Shown one piece after another: positions 26,214-36,104 of a stretch of 64,000 bases of DNA (positions within the stretch are counted from its first letter, which is position 1; each line of letters begins with the position of its first letter). The position numbers and the translations under genes were made by a program. The DNA is from an uncultured Schaedlerella sp. (GTDB lineage: Bacteria > Bacillota > Clostridia > Lachnospirales > Lachnospiraceae), in assembly GCA_934435195.1 (NCBI GenBank), contig CAKSAJ010000002.1, positions 164,231 to 228,230 of the forward strand. Direction: 5' to 3'. Under the pieces are notes generated by a model that did no database searches, was not told the DNA's origin, and saw only the letters and a list, made by a program, of their open reading frames with translations.

Positions 26214-28688
26214 TTATTTAGGCTGTCCAGACGGAACTGTTACTTTCTCCAATTTCCAAATATCTTTTACATACTCTTCAATTGTACGGTCTGATGTAAA
26301 TTTACCGCTGCATGCAGTATTTAACATTGCCATCTTTGACCATCTGTCCTGATCACGATATGCTTCTTCCACTCTCTTCTGAGCATCTGCATAAGATCTG
26401 AAGTCTTTCAGGATGAAGTATGTATCTGCTCTGTCTGTACACTGTGTATTCAGAAGTGAGTTGTAAAGGTTCTTATACATCTCATGATCACCCTTTGCAT
26501 ATGTTCCATCCATCAGCTGATCAATAACACGTTTCAACTCCCAATCATTGAAATAAATATCTGTTGGGTTATATCCGCCATTGTTTTCATAGTTGATAAC
26601 TTCTTCTGAGCTCAATCCGAAGATAAATGCATTTTCAATACCAACTTCTTCTACGATTTCCACGTTGGCACCATCCATTGTTCCAAGTGTTGGAGCACCA
26701 TTCAACATAAACTTCATGTTTCCTGTACCTGAAGCTTCTTTTGATGCTGTAGAAATCTGTTCGCTGACATCTGCTGCAGCAAAAATCAACTCAGCGTTTG
26801 ATACACGATAATCTTCGATAAATACAACCTTGATCTTTCCGTTGATGCTTCTGTCATTGTTTACAACATCTGCAACTGAGTTGATCAGTTTGATTGTCTC
26901 TTTTGCTCTCTGATATCCTGCCGCTGCCTTTGCACCAAAGATAAATGTTCTTGGATAGAATGACATCTCCGGATGCTCTTTGATCTGATTATACAGATAC
27001 ATAACATGCAGAATATTTAATAACTGACGTTTATACTCATGGAGACGTTTTACCTGTACGTCAAAGATAGAACGTGGATCTACGTCAATTCCGTTGTGTT
27101 CTTTGATATATTTTGCAAGACGGACTTTATTCTGATATTTGATATCCATAAATTCTCTTCTTGCTTTTTCGTCTTCTACATATGGTTTCAGTTTTGCAAT
27201 CTGTGACAAATCTGTAATCCAGCCATCGCCAATCTTATCTGTAATCCAGTCGGCAAGAAGCGGGTTACCATGTGCAAGGAAACGTCTCTGTGTGATACCG
27301 TTTGTCTTGTTGTTGAATTTCTCCGGCATCATTTCGTAGAAGTCTTTTAACTGCTCATTTTTCAGGATTTCTGTATGAAGTTTTGCAACACCATTTACAG
27401 AGAATCCGGCAATGATAGCCATATTTGCCATACGGACCTGACCATCCCACAGGATTGCCATCTTGCGTACTTTTTCTTCATTTCCAGGATATTTTGCTCT
27501 TACTTCGTTTACAAAACGACGATCAATCTCCTGTACGATCTGGTAAATACGTGGAAGCAGTTTAGAGAAGAGGTCGATTGGCCATTTCTCAAGTGCTTCT
27601 GCCATAATTGTATGGTTTGTGTAAGCACATGTCTTGGTTGTAACATCCCATGCTTCTTCCCATGTCAGACCTTCCTGGTCGATGAGCAAATGCATCAGCT
27701 CCGGCACTGCAACAGTTGGATGTGTATCATTCATCTGAATGACAACTTTCTCATGCAGTTTGCGGATATCACTGTTTGATTTCTTATATTTGGCAATCAA
27801 TGCCTGTAAACTTGCAGAAATGAAGAAATACTGCTGTTTTAAACGAAGCTCTTTTCCTGCATAATGATTATCATTAGGATAAAGTACTTCAACAATTGTT
27901 TTTGCCAGGTTTTCCTGTTCTACTGCTTTGTGATAGTCTCCACGGTCAAATGAATCAAGCTGGAAATCAACAATTGCCTGTGCATCCCAGATACGTAATG
28001 TATTTACTACATGGTTTCCGTATCCAATGATTGGCATATCGTATGGAATTGCAAGTACTGATTCATAATTTTCCTGAATAAACTCATCACGTCCTGTCTC
28101 AGGATTTTTCTCGAAACGGATATTTCCGCCAAAACGAACTTCTTTTGCATATTCTTCACGACGAAGTTCAAATGGATTTCCTTCTTTTAACCAGTTATCT
28201 GGTGTCTCCACCTGATATCCGTCTTTAATTTTCTGTTTGAACATTCCATAACGATAGCGGATTCCACATCCATAAGCAGGATAATTCAATGTTGCAAGAG
28301 AATCCAGGAAGCAGGCAGCCAATCTACCGAGGCCACCATTTCCAAGAGCTGCATCTGGTTCTTCGTCTTCAATCACGTTCAGATCTATTCCCATCTCATC
28401 CAGAGCTTCTTTTACTTCTGTATATGCTGTCATATTGATCAGGTTGTTACCCAGCGCACGTCCCATCAAGAACTCCATTGACATATAATATACTGTTTTT
28501 ACATTCTCTTCTTCGTACTTGTTCTGTGTCTCAAACCAATCATCCATGATAATATCTTTTACTGCATATGATACTGCCTGGAAAATCTGCTGCTTTGAAG
28601 CTTCTTCAATCTTCTTACGATATAATGTTTTTACATTCTCTTTTACTGCTGCTTTAAATGCTTCCTTCTCAAATCTTTTGCTGTACAT
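26214..28688 (-). CDS. glgP: Glycogen/maltodextrin phosphorylase
   Basis: An 824-residue GT35 enzyme of full length that releases glucose-1-phosphate from alpha-1,4-glucans. The N-terminal half has AALGNGGLGRLAACFLDSLA, the glucan and phosphate site region. The pyridoxal-phosphate lysine lies in the C-terminal part within KEASGTGNMKFMLNGAPT, followed by LGTMDGANVEI. It begins only 4 bases after the ileS stop with GGGGATG-type spacing, so it may be read from the ileS T-box promoter. The stop is followed 17 bases later by an unrelated membrane-protein gene. Confidence 0.95.
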   Translation of the reverse strand: MYSKRFEKEAFKAAVKENVKTLYRKKIEEASKQQIFQAVSYAVKDIIMDDWFETQNKYEEENVKTVYYMSMEFLMGRALGNNLINMTAYTEVKEALDEMGIDLNVIEDEEPDAALGNGGLGRLAACFLDSLATLNYPAYGCGIRYRYGMFKQKIKDGYQVETPDNWLKEGNPFELRREEYAKEVRFGGNIRFEKNPETGRDEFIQENYESVLAIPYDMPIIGYGNHVVNTLRIWDAQAIVDFQLDSFDRGDYHKAVEQENLAKTIVEVLYPNDNHYAGKELRLKQQYFFISASLQALIAKYKKSNSDIRKLHEKVVIQMNDTHPTVAVPELMHLLIDQEGLTWEEAWDVTTKTCAYTNHTIMAEALEKWPIDLFSKLLPRIYQIVQEIDRRFVNEVRAKYPGNEEKVRKMAILWDGQVRMANMAIIAGFSVNGVAKLHTEILKNEQLKDFYEMMPEKFNNKTNGITQRRFLAHGNPLLADWITDKIGDGWITDLSQIAKLKPYVEDEKARREFMDIKYQNKVRLAKYIKEHNGIDVDPRSIFDVQVKRLHEYKRQLLNILHVMYLYNQIKEHPEMSFYPRTFIFGAKAAAGYQRAKETIKLINSVADVVNNDRSINGKIKVVFIEDYRVSNAELIFAAADVSEQISTASKEASGTGNMKFMLNGAPTLGTMDGANVEIVEEVGIENAFIFGLSSEEVINYENNGGYNPTDIYFNDWELKRVIDQLMDGTYAKGDHEMYKNLYNSLLNTQCTDRADTYFILKDFRSYADAQKRVEEAYRDQDRWSKMAMLNTACSGKFTSDRTIEEYVKDIWKLEKVTVPSGQPK

Positions 28689-28692
28689 GACT

Positions 28693-31600
28693 TTACATCC
28701 CCTCTTTCCAAACTCCCATTGTAACTTGTTCGCCGTTTATCTTCCACTCTTTTACATAACCGGCTGGTTCTGCTTTTGTAACTTCCTCAGCAAGCACTTC
28801 ACCGCTAATGCTTTCTGCATATTTAGCAAAAATGTTCTCTGCTTTTTCACTTCCTATATAAGTAACTCGGATCTTATCCATAACTTCAAATCCGGCTTCT
28901 TTACGCATTGTCTGGATTTTACTGATAATCTCTCTTACAAATCCTTCCTCAAGAAGTTCTTCTGTCAGATTTGTATCAAGAACTACTGTAATTCCATTAT
29001 CATTTTCTGATACATATCCTTCAATCTGAGCTGTATCGATCAACAAATCTTCTTTGAATAATGTAATTTCCTGACCATCTATATCCAGCTTTAATGAACC
29101 ATTGGCATTTAATTCATCCATTGCTGCATTACCATCTATTGTATCGAGAGCTTTCTTAATTCCACCTAACATTTTACCATATTTTGGTCCAACTGTCTTT
29201 AATTGTGGTTTAAAACTATATGAAGTAAAGTCTCTTACATCATCTGTAAATTTAACATTCTTTACATTCAGCTCATCTGCAACGATTTCCTGGTAAAATT
29301 CAGGTAATGTGAATTCTGCTTTCACAAACATCTGTCCGATTGGCTGACGGTTCTTGATGTTAGATGTATTTCTGCAGGCACGTCCCATTACAACAAGTTT
29401 GAGTACATTTTCCATATTTGCTTCAAGCTCTGTATCAATGTAATTCTCATTTACAATAGGATAATCACAAAGATGGATACTTTCTGGAGCTGTCTTATCT
29501 ACGCTTCTTACCAGATTCTGATAAATCTGCTCTGTCATAAATGGAATCATTGGAGCAGCAACTTTTGAAACAGTTACAAGTGCTGTATACAATGTCATGT
29601 ATGCATTGATCTTATCCTGTTCCATTCCTTTTGCCCAGAAACGCTCACGACTGCGTCTTACATACCAGTTACTCATATCATCTACGAAATCCTGAAGTGC
29701 TCTTGCACTCTCTGGAATTCTGTAATTTGCAAGATTGTCATCCACTGTTTTGATCAATGTGTTCAGTTTTGACAACAGCCATTTATCCATGACAGATAAC
29801 TTATCATATTCCAGTGTATATTTTGAAGCATCAAATTCGTCAATATTTGCATACAATACAAAGAACGCGTATGTGTTCCATAATGTTCCCATGAATTTAC
29901 GCTGTCCTTCCATAACGGCTTTTCCGTGGAAACGGTTTGGCAGCCATGGTGCACTGTTTACGTAGAAATACCAACGGATTGCATCTGCTCCGTACTGCTG
30001 TAATGCATCAAACGGATCAACAGCATTTCCCTTAGATTTACTCATCTTCTGGCCGTTCTCATCCTGCACGTGTCCAAGTACGATTACATTCTGGTAAGGT
30101 GCTTTATTGAACAACAATGTAGAAATTGCCAACAGAGAATAGAACCATCCACGAGTCTGGTCTACAGCCTCTGAAATAAACTGAGCCGGGAACTGTTTTT
30201 CAAAAATTTCTTTATTTTCAAATGGATAATGATGCTGTGCGAAAGGCATTGATCCGCTGTCAAACCAACAGTCAATTACTTCCGGTACACGATGCATTTC
30301 TTTACCACACTCCGGACACTTAATTGTTACATCGTCAATATATGGACGGTGCAGTTCAATATCATCAGGACAATTGTCGGACATAGATTTCAGTTCCTCA
30401 ATGCTTCCGATTGAATGCATATGTCCACATTCACACTGCCAGATATTCAGTGGTGTTCCCCAGTAACGGTTACGGCTGATACCCCAGTCCTGAACATTTT
30501 CAAGCCAGTCACCGAAACGTCCTTTTCCAATACTTTCAGGAATCCAGTTGATTGTATTATTATTTGCGATCAAATCATCCTTAACAGCTGTCATCTTGAT
30601 AAACCAAGACTCACGAGCGTAGTAAATCAGTGGAGTATCACATCTCCAGCAGTGAGGATAGCTATGCTCAAATTTTGGTGCATCGAACAGCAATCCCTTA
30701 GCATCCAGATCTTTCAGTACTTCCGGATCTGCTTTTTTCACAAATAATCCTGCAAATGGAGTACTGTCAGCCATCTCACCTTTTTCTGTTACAAGCTGTA
30801 CAAATGGAAGATCATAATTTCTTCCTACATTCGCATCGTCTTCACCAAATGCTGGTGCGATATGAACGACACCTGTACCATCTGTCAATGTTACATATTC
30901 ATCACATGTAACGAAAAATGCTTTTTTGCGCTGTTTTTCTGCCGCATCTGCTGCACACTGATACAATGGCTCATACTCTTTGTATTCCAGGTCTTTACCT
31001 TTATATCTCTCAAGTACTTCATATGCTGCCTGACCTTCTTCTGCCAGACGTCCAAGTACTGTGTCAAGCAATGCCTCTGCCATATAGTAAGTATATCCGT
31101 CTGCTGCTTTTACTTTTACGTAATCCTCTTTTGGATTCACACAAAGTGCAAGGTTTGATGGCAATGTCCAAGGTGTTGTTGTCCATGCAAGAATATATGC
31201 ATCCTCATCTTTTACCTTGAAACGAACAACTGCTGAACGTTCTTTAACATCTTTGTATCCCTGAGCTACTTCCTGTGCGGAAAGCGGTGTTCCACAACGT
31301 GGGCAGTAAGGTACAATCTTAAATCCTTTATAAAGAAGTCCTTTGTCCCAGATTGTTTTCAGAGCCCACCATTCAGACTCGATAAAATTATTGTCATATG
31401 TGACATATGGTTTCTCCATATCAGCCCAGAATCCAACTGTGCTTGAGAAGTCTTCCCACATTCCTTTATATTTCCAGACACTCTCTTTACATTTGTTGAT
31501 AAATGGCTCCAGACCATATTTTTCAATCTGATCTTTTCCATCCAGTCCAAGCATTTTTTCTACTTCCAGCTCTACCGGAAGACCATGTGTGTCCCATCCG

Positions 31601-31848
31601 GCTTTACGTGGAACTTCGTAACCTTTCATTGTACGGTAACGAGGAATCATATCTTTGATTACACGAGTCAACACATGACCGATATGTGGTTTACCATTAG
31701 CTGTCGGAGGTCCATCGTAAAATGTATACATTGGACTTCCTTCTCTTTCTTCCATACTCTTCTGGAAAATCTGATTGTCTTCCCAGAACTTTTCAACTTC
31801 TTTTTCACGCTCGACAAAATTCATGTCTGTAGAAACTTTCTGATACAT
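28693..31848 (-). CDS. ileS: Isoleucyl-tRNA synthetase
   Basis: A 1051-residue class I synthetase. The HIGH motif is at residues 55-58 (GKPHIGHVLTRV) and KMSKS near residue 600 (GQKMSKSKGNAVDPF). A large CP1 editing insertion and a zinc-type CxxC segment (CPECGKEMHRVPEVIDCW) lie between. DWGISRNRYWGTPLN and the length are typical of the longer, eukaryote-like (type 2) IleRS found in many clostridia. It is preceded by a T-box leader with an isoleucine specifier, so its expression should rise when uncharged tRNA-Ile accumulates. glgP follows after 4 bases. Confidence 0.96.
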   Translation of the reverse strand: MYQKVSTDMNFVEREKEVEKFWEDNQIFQKSMEEREGSPMYTFYDGPPTANGKPHIGHVLTRVIKDMIPRYRTMKGYEVPRKAGWDTHGLPVELEVEKMLGLDGKDQIEKYGLEPFINKCKESVWKYKGMWEDFSSTVGFWADMEKPYVTYDNNFIESEWWALKTIWDKGLLYKGFKIVPYCPRCGTPLSAQEVAQGYKDVKERSAVVRFKVKDEDAYILAWTTTPWTLPSNLALCVNPKEDYVKVKAADGYTYYMAEALLDTVLGRLAEEGQAAYEVLERYKGKDLEYKEYEPLYQCAADAAEKQRKKAFFVTCDEYVTLTDGTGVVHIAPAFGEDDANVGRNYDLPFVQLVTEKGEMADSTPFAGLFVKKADPEVLKDLDAKGLLFDAPKFEHSYPHCWRCDTPLIYYARESWFIKMTAVKDDLIANNNTINWIPESIGKGRFGDWLENVQDWGISRNRYWGTPLNIWQCECGHMHSIGSIEELKSMSDNCPDDIELHRPYIDDVTIKCPECGKEMHRVPEVIDCWFDSGSMPFAQHHYPFENKEIFEKQFPAQFISEAVDQTRGWFYSLLAISTLLFNKAPYQNVIVLGHVQDENGQKMSKSKGNAVDPFDALQQYGADAIRWYFYVNSAPWLPNRFHGKAVMEGQRKFMGTLWNTYAFFVLYANIDEFDASKYTLEYDKLSVMDKWLLSKLNTLIKTVDDNLANYRIPESARALQDFVDDMSNWYVRRSRERFWAKGMEQDKINAYMTLYTALVTVSKVAAPMIPFMTEQIYQNLVRSVDKTAPESIHLCDYPIVNENYIDTELEANMENVLKLVVMGRACRNTSNIKNRQPIGQMFVKAEFTLPEFYQEIVADELNVKNVKFTDDVRDFTSYSFKPQLKTVGPKYGKMLGGIKKALDTIDGNAAMDELNANGSLKLDIDGQEITLFKEDLLIDTAQIEGYVSENDNGITVVLDTNLTEELLEEGFVREIISKIQTMRKEAGFEVMDKIRVTYIGSEKAENIFAKYAESISGEVLAEEVTKAEPAGYVKEWKINGEQVTMGVWKEGM

Positions 31849-31872
31849 ATTATTCTTCCTTTCTTTGTAATA

Positions 31873-32175
31873 ATGAAAAAATCCCTCCGTCCTTGTAATA
31901 GGACGAAGGGTTAAATCTTCGTTTATAAACCACCTGTTACAACATACTCCAAAGCTTTTCTGCTATGTTCATATGCGTTCCTGTAACGGTGGAACTCCGG
32001 CAATTGCTACTCCATCTAATCTGTTGATAATCCCCTGTTTCATCAATTGCAACTCGGAAGTGATATTCAAGAATGTCTTACTCGTACCGGTCTTGCACCA
32101 TCTCCGGCTCGCTGTAACTTTCGGGTATTCCCTACTGTCTTCGTCATCGTTTTTCATAGTTTTTATAAATTTCAC
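31873..32175 (-). ncRNA. T-box leader of ileS (Ile specifier AUC)
   Basis: The leader has the Stem I elements and a specifier bulge reading GAATATCACTTCC on the minus strand, giving AUC (Ile) at 32064-32062. The T-box bulge AACAGGTGGTTTATAAACG is at 31938-31920; its UGGU can pair with the ACCA end of tRNA-Ile. The intrinsic terminator follows at 31875-31910. The leader sits between a clear promoter and the ileS start. Confidence 0.85.
31875..31910 (-). terminator. T-box-controlled terminator
   Basis: CCCTTCGTCC and GGACGGAGGG form a 10-bp stem followed on the minus strand by a run of six T. The T-box sequence just upstream can form the competing antiterminator. Confidence 0.85.
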
Positions 32176-32182
32176 AGTGTAA

Positions 32183-32211
32183 ATTATACGGAGAAATCAA
32201 GGTTTCGTCAA
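32183..32211 (-). promoter_or_regulatory. ileS promoter
   Basis: On the minus strand TTGACG and TATAAT are separated by exactly 17 bases. Transcription should start near 32176, just ahead of the T-box Stem I. Confidence 0.75.
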
Positions 32212-32345
32212 GGGCTTGACAAGGATATTTGTTCTTTTCCTCGACAAATTTTTTTATTTTTCTTTTTCTGCTTGCCTCATCATCTTTTTTATGCTATTCT
32301 GTCCACACACAAATGATATCTACATCATTTGTTTATCTATTATCC

Positions 32346-32395
32346 AATCGGTTGAACATTTCCTAAGCTCAGTACCTTGAGCAGAATATCCGATG
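32346..32395 (+). ncRNA. Candidate structured leader element of an Rpn gene (copy 2)
   Basis: AATCGGT...ATCCGATG, with an inner GCTCA/TGAGC stem, 37 of 50 identical and ungapped with the element upstream of the deleted Rpn gene (11471-11520) in the same gene-relative orientation. It lies 186 bases before the Rpn ATG. Several inner-loop bases differ while the stem bases are kept. The region 32396-32560 is AT-rich with no other clear feature. Confidence 0.5.
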
Positions 32396-32581
32396 AAAAA
32401 CATTTCAACACAACCTTTATTAAACACATAAGATTTATTTGTTAGTGTTTATTCTAGTTATTTTTCCAACACATATTATAACCCCTGCACTTCTATTTCT
32501 TTAACTTTTATGCTAGAATTATCTTATTAACGGAGTTTTCTTTTTGTTTGAAAAGGTTGCCTCAAAAGAAAGGAGAACTCT

Positions 32582-33463
32582 ATGAACAGAATTCGAAAAA
32601 GAAAAGAAAACACACCCGAGAAACAACGCAATTTTATAATGCTTCCTACTGTAGATTTTTGTTTCAAAGAACTTATGCAGAATCCAAAGGTTCGTCAGGG
32701 AATTATTTCTGCTATTCTAAATGTTTCACCTGACAGAATTCAATATACCAAACTCATGCCGACAATATTACAAAAGGAACATCAAGATGATAAATTTGGT
32801 ATTTTAGACGTCCGTGTAATATTAAAAGATGGAACGCAAATAGACCTTGAAATGCAAGTAGCTCTTTTTAATTTCTGGGCGAATCGTTCTATTTTTTATC
32901 TAAGCAAGATGTATACATCTCAAATTAAATCTGGCGAGAGCTATGATAAGTTAAAAAAATGTATTCATGTAAGTATTTTAAGTGATACCTATTTTCCAGA
33001 TGATGAGCGCTGTTACCGGCGAATTGCTTTTTGTGACACAGAAACCGGAAAAGTTTATTCCGACCTTATGGAAATGCATATTCTTGAATTATCCAAACTC
33101 CCTCCTGAAGACAGGGATGAAAATGGAATTATTCTTTGGATGAGATTTCTCGGTGGAAAGTGCGAGGAGGATTTTAAAAAAATGGCTCAAAAGGATGTAT
33201 ATATTGGTGAAGCATATGAATTATTAAAGAATTTAAGTGCGGATGAAAAAAAGCGACTAGAATATGAATATCGAGAAAAATGTATCCGAGATCACAGTGC
33301 TGCTATGCAAAGTGCTGCACAACATGGATTTGAAGAAGGTGTTCAAAAAGGAAAATCCGAATTAATACTTAATATGAACGCTGCAGGTTATCCAATTTCT
33401 GAGATTTCTAAAATTGCAAATCTAGCCGAAGAAGAAGTACAGAAAATCTTACAAAAGAAATAA
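32582..33463 (+). CDS. Rpn-family PD-(D/E)xK nuclease/putative transposase
   Basis: A 293-residue protein of the recombination-promoting nuclease (Rpn) family. NFIMLPTVDFCFKELMQNPKVRQGI is the conserved start, and GILDVRVILKDGTQIDLEMQV holds the D...ExQ core of the PD-(D/E)xK fold. FWANRSIFYLSKMYTSQI is the usual following segment. The helical C-terminus (FGEEG-like FEEGVQKGKSELI) carries the repeat-type tail. AAAGGAG precedes the ATG. It is clearly related to, but more diverged from, the Rpn genes at 10922 and 49046, and unlike them has no palindrome at its stop. Confidence 0.85.
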   Translation: MNRIRKRKENTPEKQRNFIMLPTVDFCFKELMQNPKVRQGIISAILNVSPDRIQYTKLMPTILQKEHQDDKFGILDVRVILKDGTQIDLEMQVALFNFWANRSIFYLSKMYTSQIKSGESYDKLKKCIHVSILSDTYFPDDERCYRRIAFCDTETGKVYSDLMEMHILELSKLPPEDRDENGIILWMRFLGGKCEEDFKKMAQKDVYIGEAYELLKNLSADEKKRLEYEYREKCIRDHSAAMQSAAQHGFEEGVQKGKSELILNMNAAGYPISEISKIANLAEEEVQKILQKK

Positions 33464-33509
33464 TAAAAAAGAGCACTACTATATCTTAAAATATCAGGAG
33501 GAGTAAAAG

Positions 33510-34559
33510 ATGAGTGGTATGATCAAACCAGTAGAATGGAAGGAAACATATGTAAAAGTATTAGATCAAACGCTATTACCTGAAGAAGTGAAATTTATGG
33601 AAATCAGAGACGCACAAGTAATGTGGGATGCTATTAAAATGCTCTGTGTCAGAGGAGCACCTGCGATCGGGGTTGCTGCAGGTTATGGCGTCGCAATAGA
33701 AATGCAGAAACATGTCAAAGAAAGCACTTCTGAATATCATAAAAAATTAAAAGAAACTATCGAATATCTGGCAACTTCCAGACCTACGGCAGTAAACTTG
33801 TTTTGGGCATTAGACAGGATGAAAGAAACCGGAGAAAAATATGCTGATGAATCAAATGAAGTGTGCCAGAAAGCATTGGAAGAAACAGCTATAAATATTG
33901 AGAAATACGAAGAGAATGCATGCATCTCAATTGGCGAAAATGCATTGACATTGTTAAAAGACGGAATGACATTATTGACGCATTGTAATGCCGGCGGACT
34001 GGCAACTGTACATTATGGAACAGCATTATCTCCAATGTTATTAGGAAAAGAAAGAAACATTCATTTCAAGGTATACGCAGATGAAACAAGACCTTTATTA
34101 CAAGGTGCACGTTTAACAGCATGGGAATTAAATCAAGCCGGTGTTGATGTTACTGTTATTACAGATAATATGGCGGGAATGGTAATGAAACAAGGAAAAA
34201 TTGACGCAGTAATTGTTGGCTGTGACAGGGTTGCAGCAAATGGAGACGCCGCAAATAAGATTGGTACATATTCCGTTGCTGTTTTAGCAAAACATCATAA
34301 TATCCCATTTTATATTGCAGGTCCGGTTTCAACAATTGATATGAACACCCCAACCGGAGACGATATTCCAATTGAAGAGAGAAATGCGGAAGAAATAACC
34401 TGTGGTTTTGGCAAGCGAACAGTTCCGGAAGGAGCAAAAGTATATAATCCGGCGTTTGATGTTGTTCCTCACGAATTAATTACTGCAATCATAACTGACA
34501 AAGGAATCATAGCAAATCCTGACGAAGAGAAGGTTGCGCAAGTAGTAAATGCAAAGTAA
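33510..34559 (+). CDS. mtnA: S-methyl-5-thioribose-1-phosphate isomerase
   Basis: A 349-residue eIF2B-alpha-like isomerase of the methionine salvage pathway, converting methylthioribose-1-phosphate to methylthioribulose-1-phosphate. LCVRGAPAIGVAAGYG binds the phosphate, the catalytic Cys is in THCNAGGLATVHYGTAL and the catalytic Asp in VIVGCDRVAANGDAANKIGTY. The end (CGFGKRTVPEGAKVYNPAFDVVPHELITAIITDKGI) is typical. AGGAGG lies before the ATG. No other salvage genes adjoin it; related clostridial proteins may act on similar sugar phosphates. Confidence 0.92.
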   Translation: MSGMIKPVEWKETYVKVLDQTLLPEEVKFMEIRDAQVMWDAIKMLCVRGAPAIGVAAGYGVAIEMQKHVKESTSEYHKKLKETIEYLATSRPTAVNLFWALDRMKETGEKYADESNEVCQKALEETAINIEKYEENACISIGENALTLLKDGMTLLTHCNAGGLATVHYGTALSPMLLGKERNIHFKVYADETRPLLQGARLTAWELNQAGVDVTVITDNMAGMVMKQGKIDAVIVGCDRVAANGDAANKIGTYSVAVLAKHHNIPFYIAGPVSTIDMNTPTGDDIPIEERNAEEITCGFGKRTVPEGAKVYNPAFDVVPHELITAIITDKGIIANPDEEKVAQVVNAK

Positions 34560-34570
34560 CGAATACCCAT

Positions 34571-34608
34571 CAGGGGCAGATATGACTTAACCCTCATATC
34601 TGCCCCTG
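34571..34608. terminator. Bidirectional terminator between mtnA and dacF
   Basis: CAGGGGCAGATATGA pairs perfectly with TCATATCTGCCCCTG around an 8-base loop. It lies between convergent genes and is followed by T-rich DNA on the plus side. Confidence 0.85.
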
Positions 34609-34626
34609 CTTATTTCTTTATCCATT

Positions 34627-36069
34627 TTACCTTCTTCTTCGGTTCTTCCTTCTCTTCCTCTGAAGATGCAGCCATATTGGCAAAAACACAAACAATATTG
34701 CTACTGTAATGACTCCCATTACAATCAATGGCAGGTACCCTTTCCAAGAAGTTTCTCCATCTTTTGCTGCTTCTGTCCAGACCGACTTCTTCGAATCCTT
34801 TTTCTCTGTCACCGCTGCACTCTGTTTTGTTTTGTAAATATCACTTACCTTAACTTCTGCTTTTCCTACAATATTTCCCTGGTAAGTGTATACTGCTGTT
34901 GCCATATCGGCATTATTACCATCACTGTCCGACAACTGAATTTCACAGTCTACATTTGTAAAATCAACTACTTCCGGCAAGACTACATAGGCGTTACTAT
35001 CTGCAAAACTGTCAATATCCTCTGACTTTGGTTGTTCGGACAGCATTACCTTCTGAAAGTTTCCAAATCCATACTCAAATATATTTCTCGTATCTTCATA
35101 TGCATCCACGCCATAATCTCCAAGCACAACCGCTGCCAGTCTCATATTTCCATTATCCGCCATCGTTACAAGCGTTGTTTTCGCCTGATCTGTATATCCT
35201 GTTTTTCCGGCTTTTGCATATGGATAATAATAATAGTTTTCCGGCCAGAGCATCTTATGGTTCTGATCCAGAATACGTTCTTCCTCTACCAGATTTGTCT
35301 TGCCCAGTTTATACTCCAATGTCTGCTCGATTCTCTGGAAATCTTCTTTCTGATAAACCGCCGATGCGATCAGCGCCATATCGTAAGCTGTCGTATAATG
35401 ATTTTCATCATGAAGACCATTTGCATTAACCCAGTGCGAATTTTTACAGCCAAGCTCCTGTGCTCGTTCATTCATTAATTCAATAAATCCATCATAACCT
35501 ATGCCCAGATTTTCCCCAACATTTTTTGCAACTGCATAAGAAACTTCATTTGCCGATGCAAGTAACACCCCGTAAAGTGCCTCTTCAAGAGTAATCTCTT
35601 CTCCGGCACGCATTCCGATATTAGCATCATCCCACTCTAAAAAATTTAGACATTCATCTGTAAATGTAATCTTATCTGTCAGATTTGCATTTTCCAATGC
35701 AACTAATACAGTAAGCAGTTTTGTAATACTTGCAGGATATCGTTTTTCATCTATCTGTTTCCCGTAAAGGACTGCTCCGCTGTCAATATCCATGACAATT
35801 GCTGATGCCGCATATACATTGGGTCCTGTCGGCCAGTTTTCCAATCCATTTGTATCTGCCGGTGTGTCATAGGATGCCTGTTTTTTTGCAGCCTCCTCGG
35901 CTGCGATCTGCTCTTCTGTTTTCGCTTCCGGATTCACATCCGCGGCTTCTTGTGTTGCCTCTGGATTATTTTCTTCCTCCGCATACACCATTTGCATTGG
36001 CTGGGATAATAACAATGCTGCCGCGATGATTCCTATCCCTATCTTTTTCAATATTGCTTTTCCCTTCAT
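34627..36069 (-). CDS. D-alanyl-D-alanine carboxypeptidase (DacF/PBP5-like)
   Basis: A 480-residue serine peptidase (S11 family) that trims the terminal D-Ala from peptidoglycan stem peptides. A signal peptide (about 1-30, ending QPMQMVYAE) is followed by a Glu/Ala-rich linker. The catalytic motifs are intact: YPASITKLLTVLVAL (SxxK), SANEVSYAVAKN (SxN) and AKAGKTGYTDQAKTTLVT (KTG). A C-terminal membrane segment (VMGVITVAILFVFLPIWLHL) and a basic tail RKRRKNRRRR anchor it. Lone gene, convergent with mtnA. Confidence 0.92.
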   Translation of the reverse strand: MKGKAILKKIGIGIIAAALLLSQPMQMVYAEEENNPEATQEAADVNPEAKTEEQIAAEEAAKKQASYDTPADTNGLENWPTGPNVYAASAIVMDIDSGAVLYGKQIDEKRYPASITKLLTVLVALENANLTDKITFTDECLNFLEWDDANIGMRAGEEITLEEALYGVLLASANEVSYAVAKNVGENLGIGYDGFIELMNERAQELGCKNSHWVNANGLHDENHYTTAYDMALIASAVYQKEDFQRIEQTLEYKLGKTNLVEEERILDQNHKMLWPENYYYYPYAKAGKTGYTDQAKTTLVTMADNGNMRLAAVVLGDYGVDAYEDTRNIFEYGFGNFQKVMLSEQPKSEDIDSFADSNAYVVLPEVVDFTNVDCEIQLSDSDGNNADMATAVYTYQGNIVGKAEVKVSDIYKTKQSAAVTEKKDSKKSVWTEAAKDGETSWKGYLPLIVMGVITVAILFVFLPIWLHLQRKRRKNRRRR

Positions 36070-36104
36070 TTTCCACTCCTGTTAAATATGCTGCTCGACT
36101 TGAA

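Noticed and set aside
31969..32175. A 68-codon minus-strand reading frame upstream of ileS
   Set aside because: It coincides with the T-box leader, whose conserved RNA motifs explain the sequence; no convincing ribosome site.
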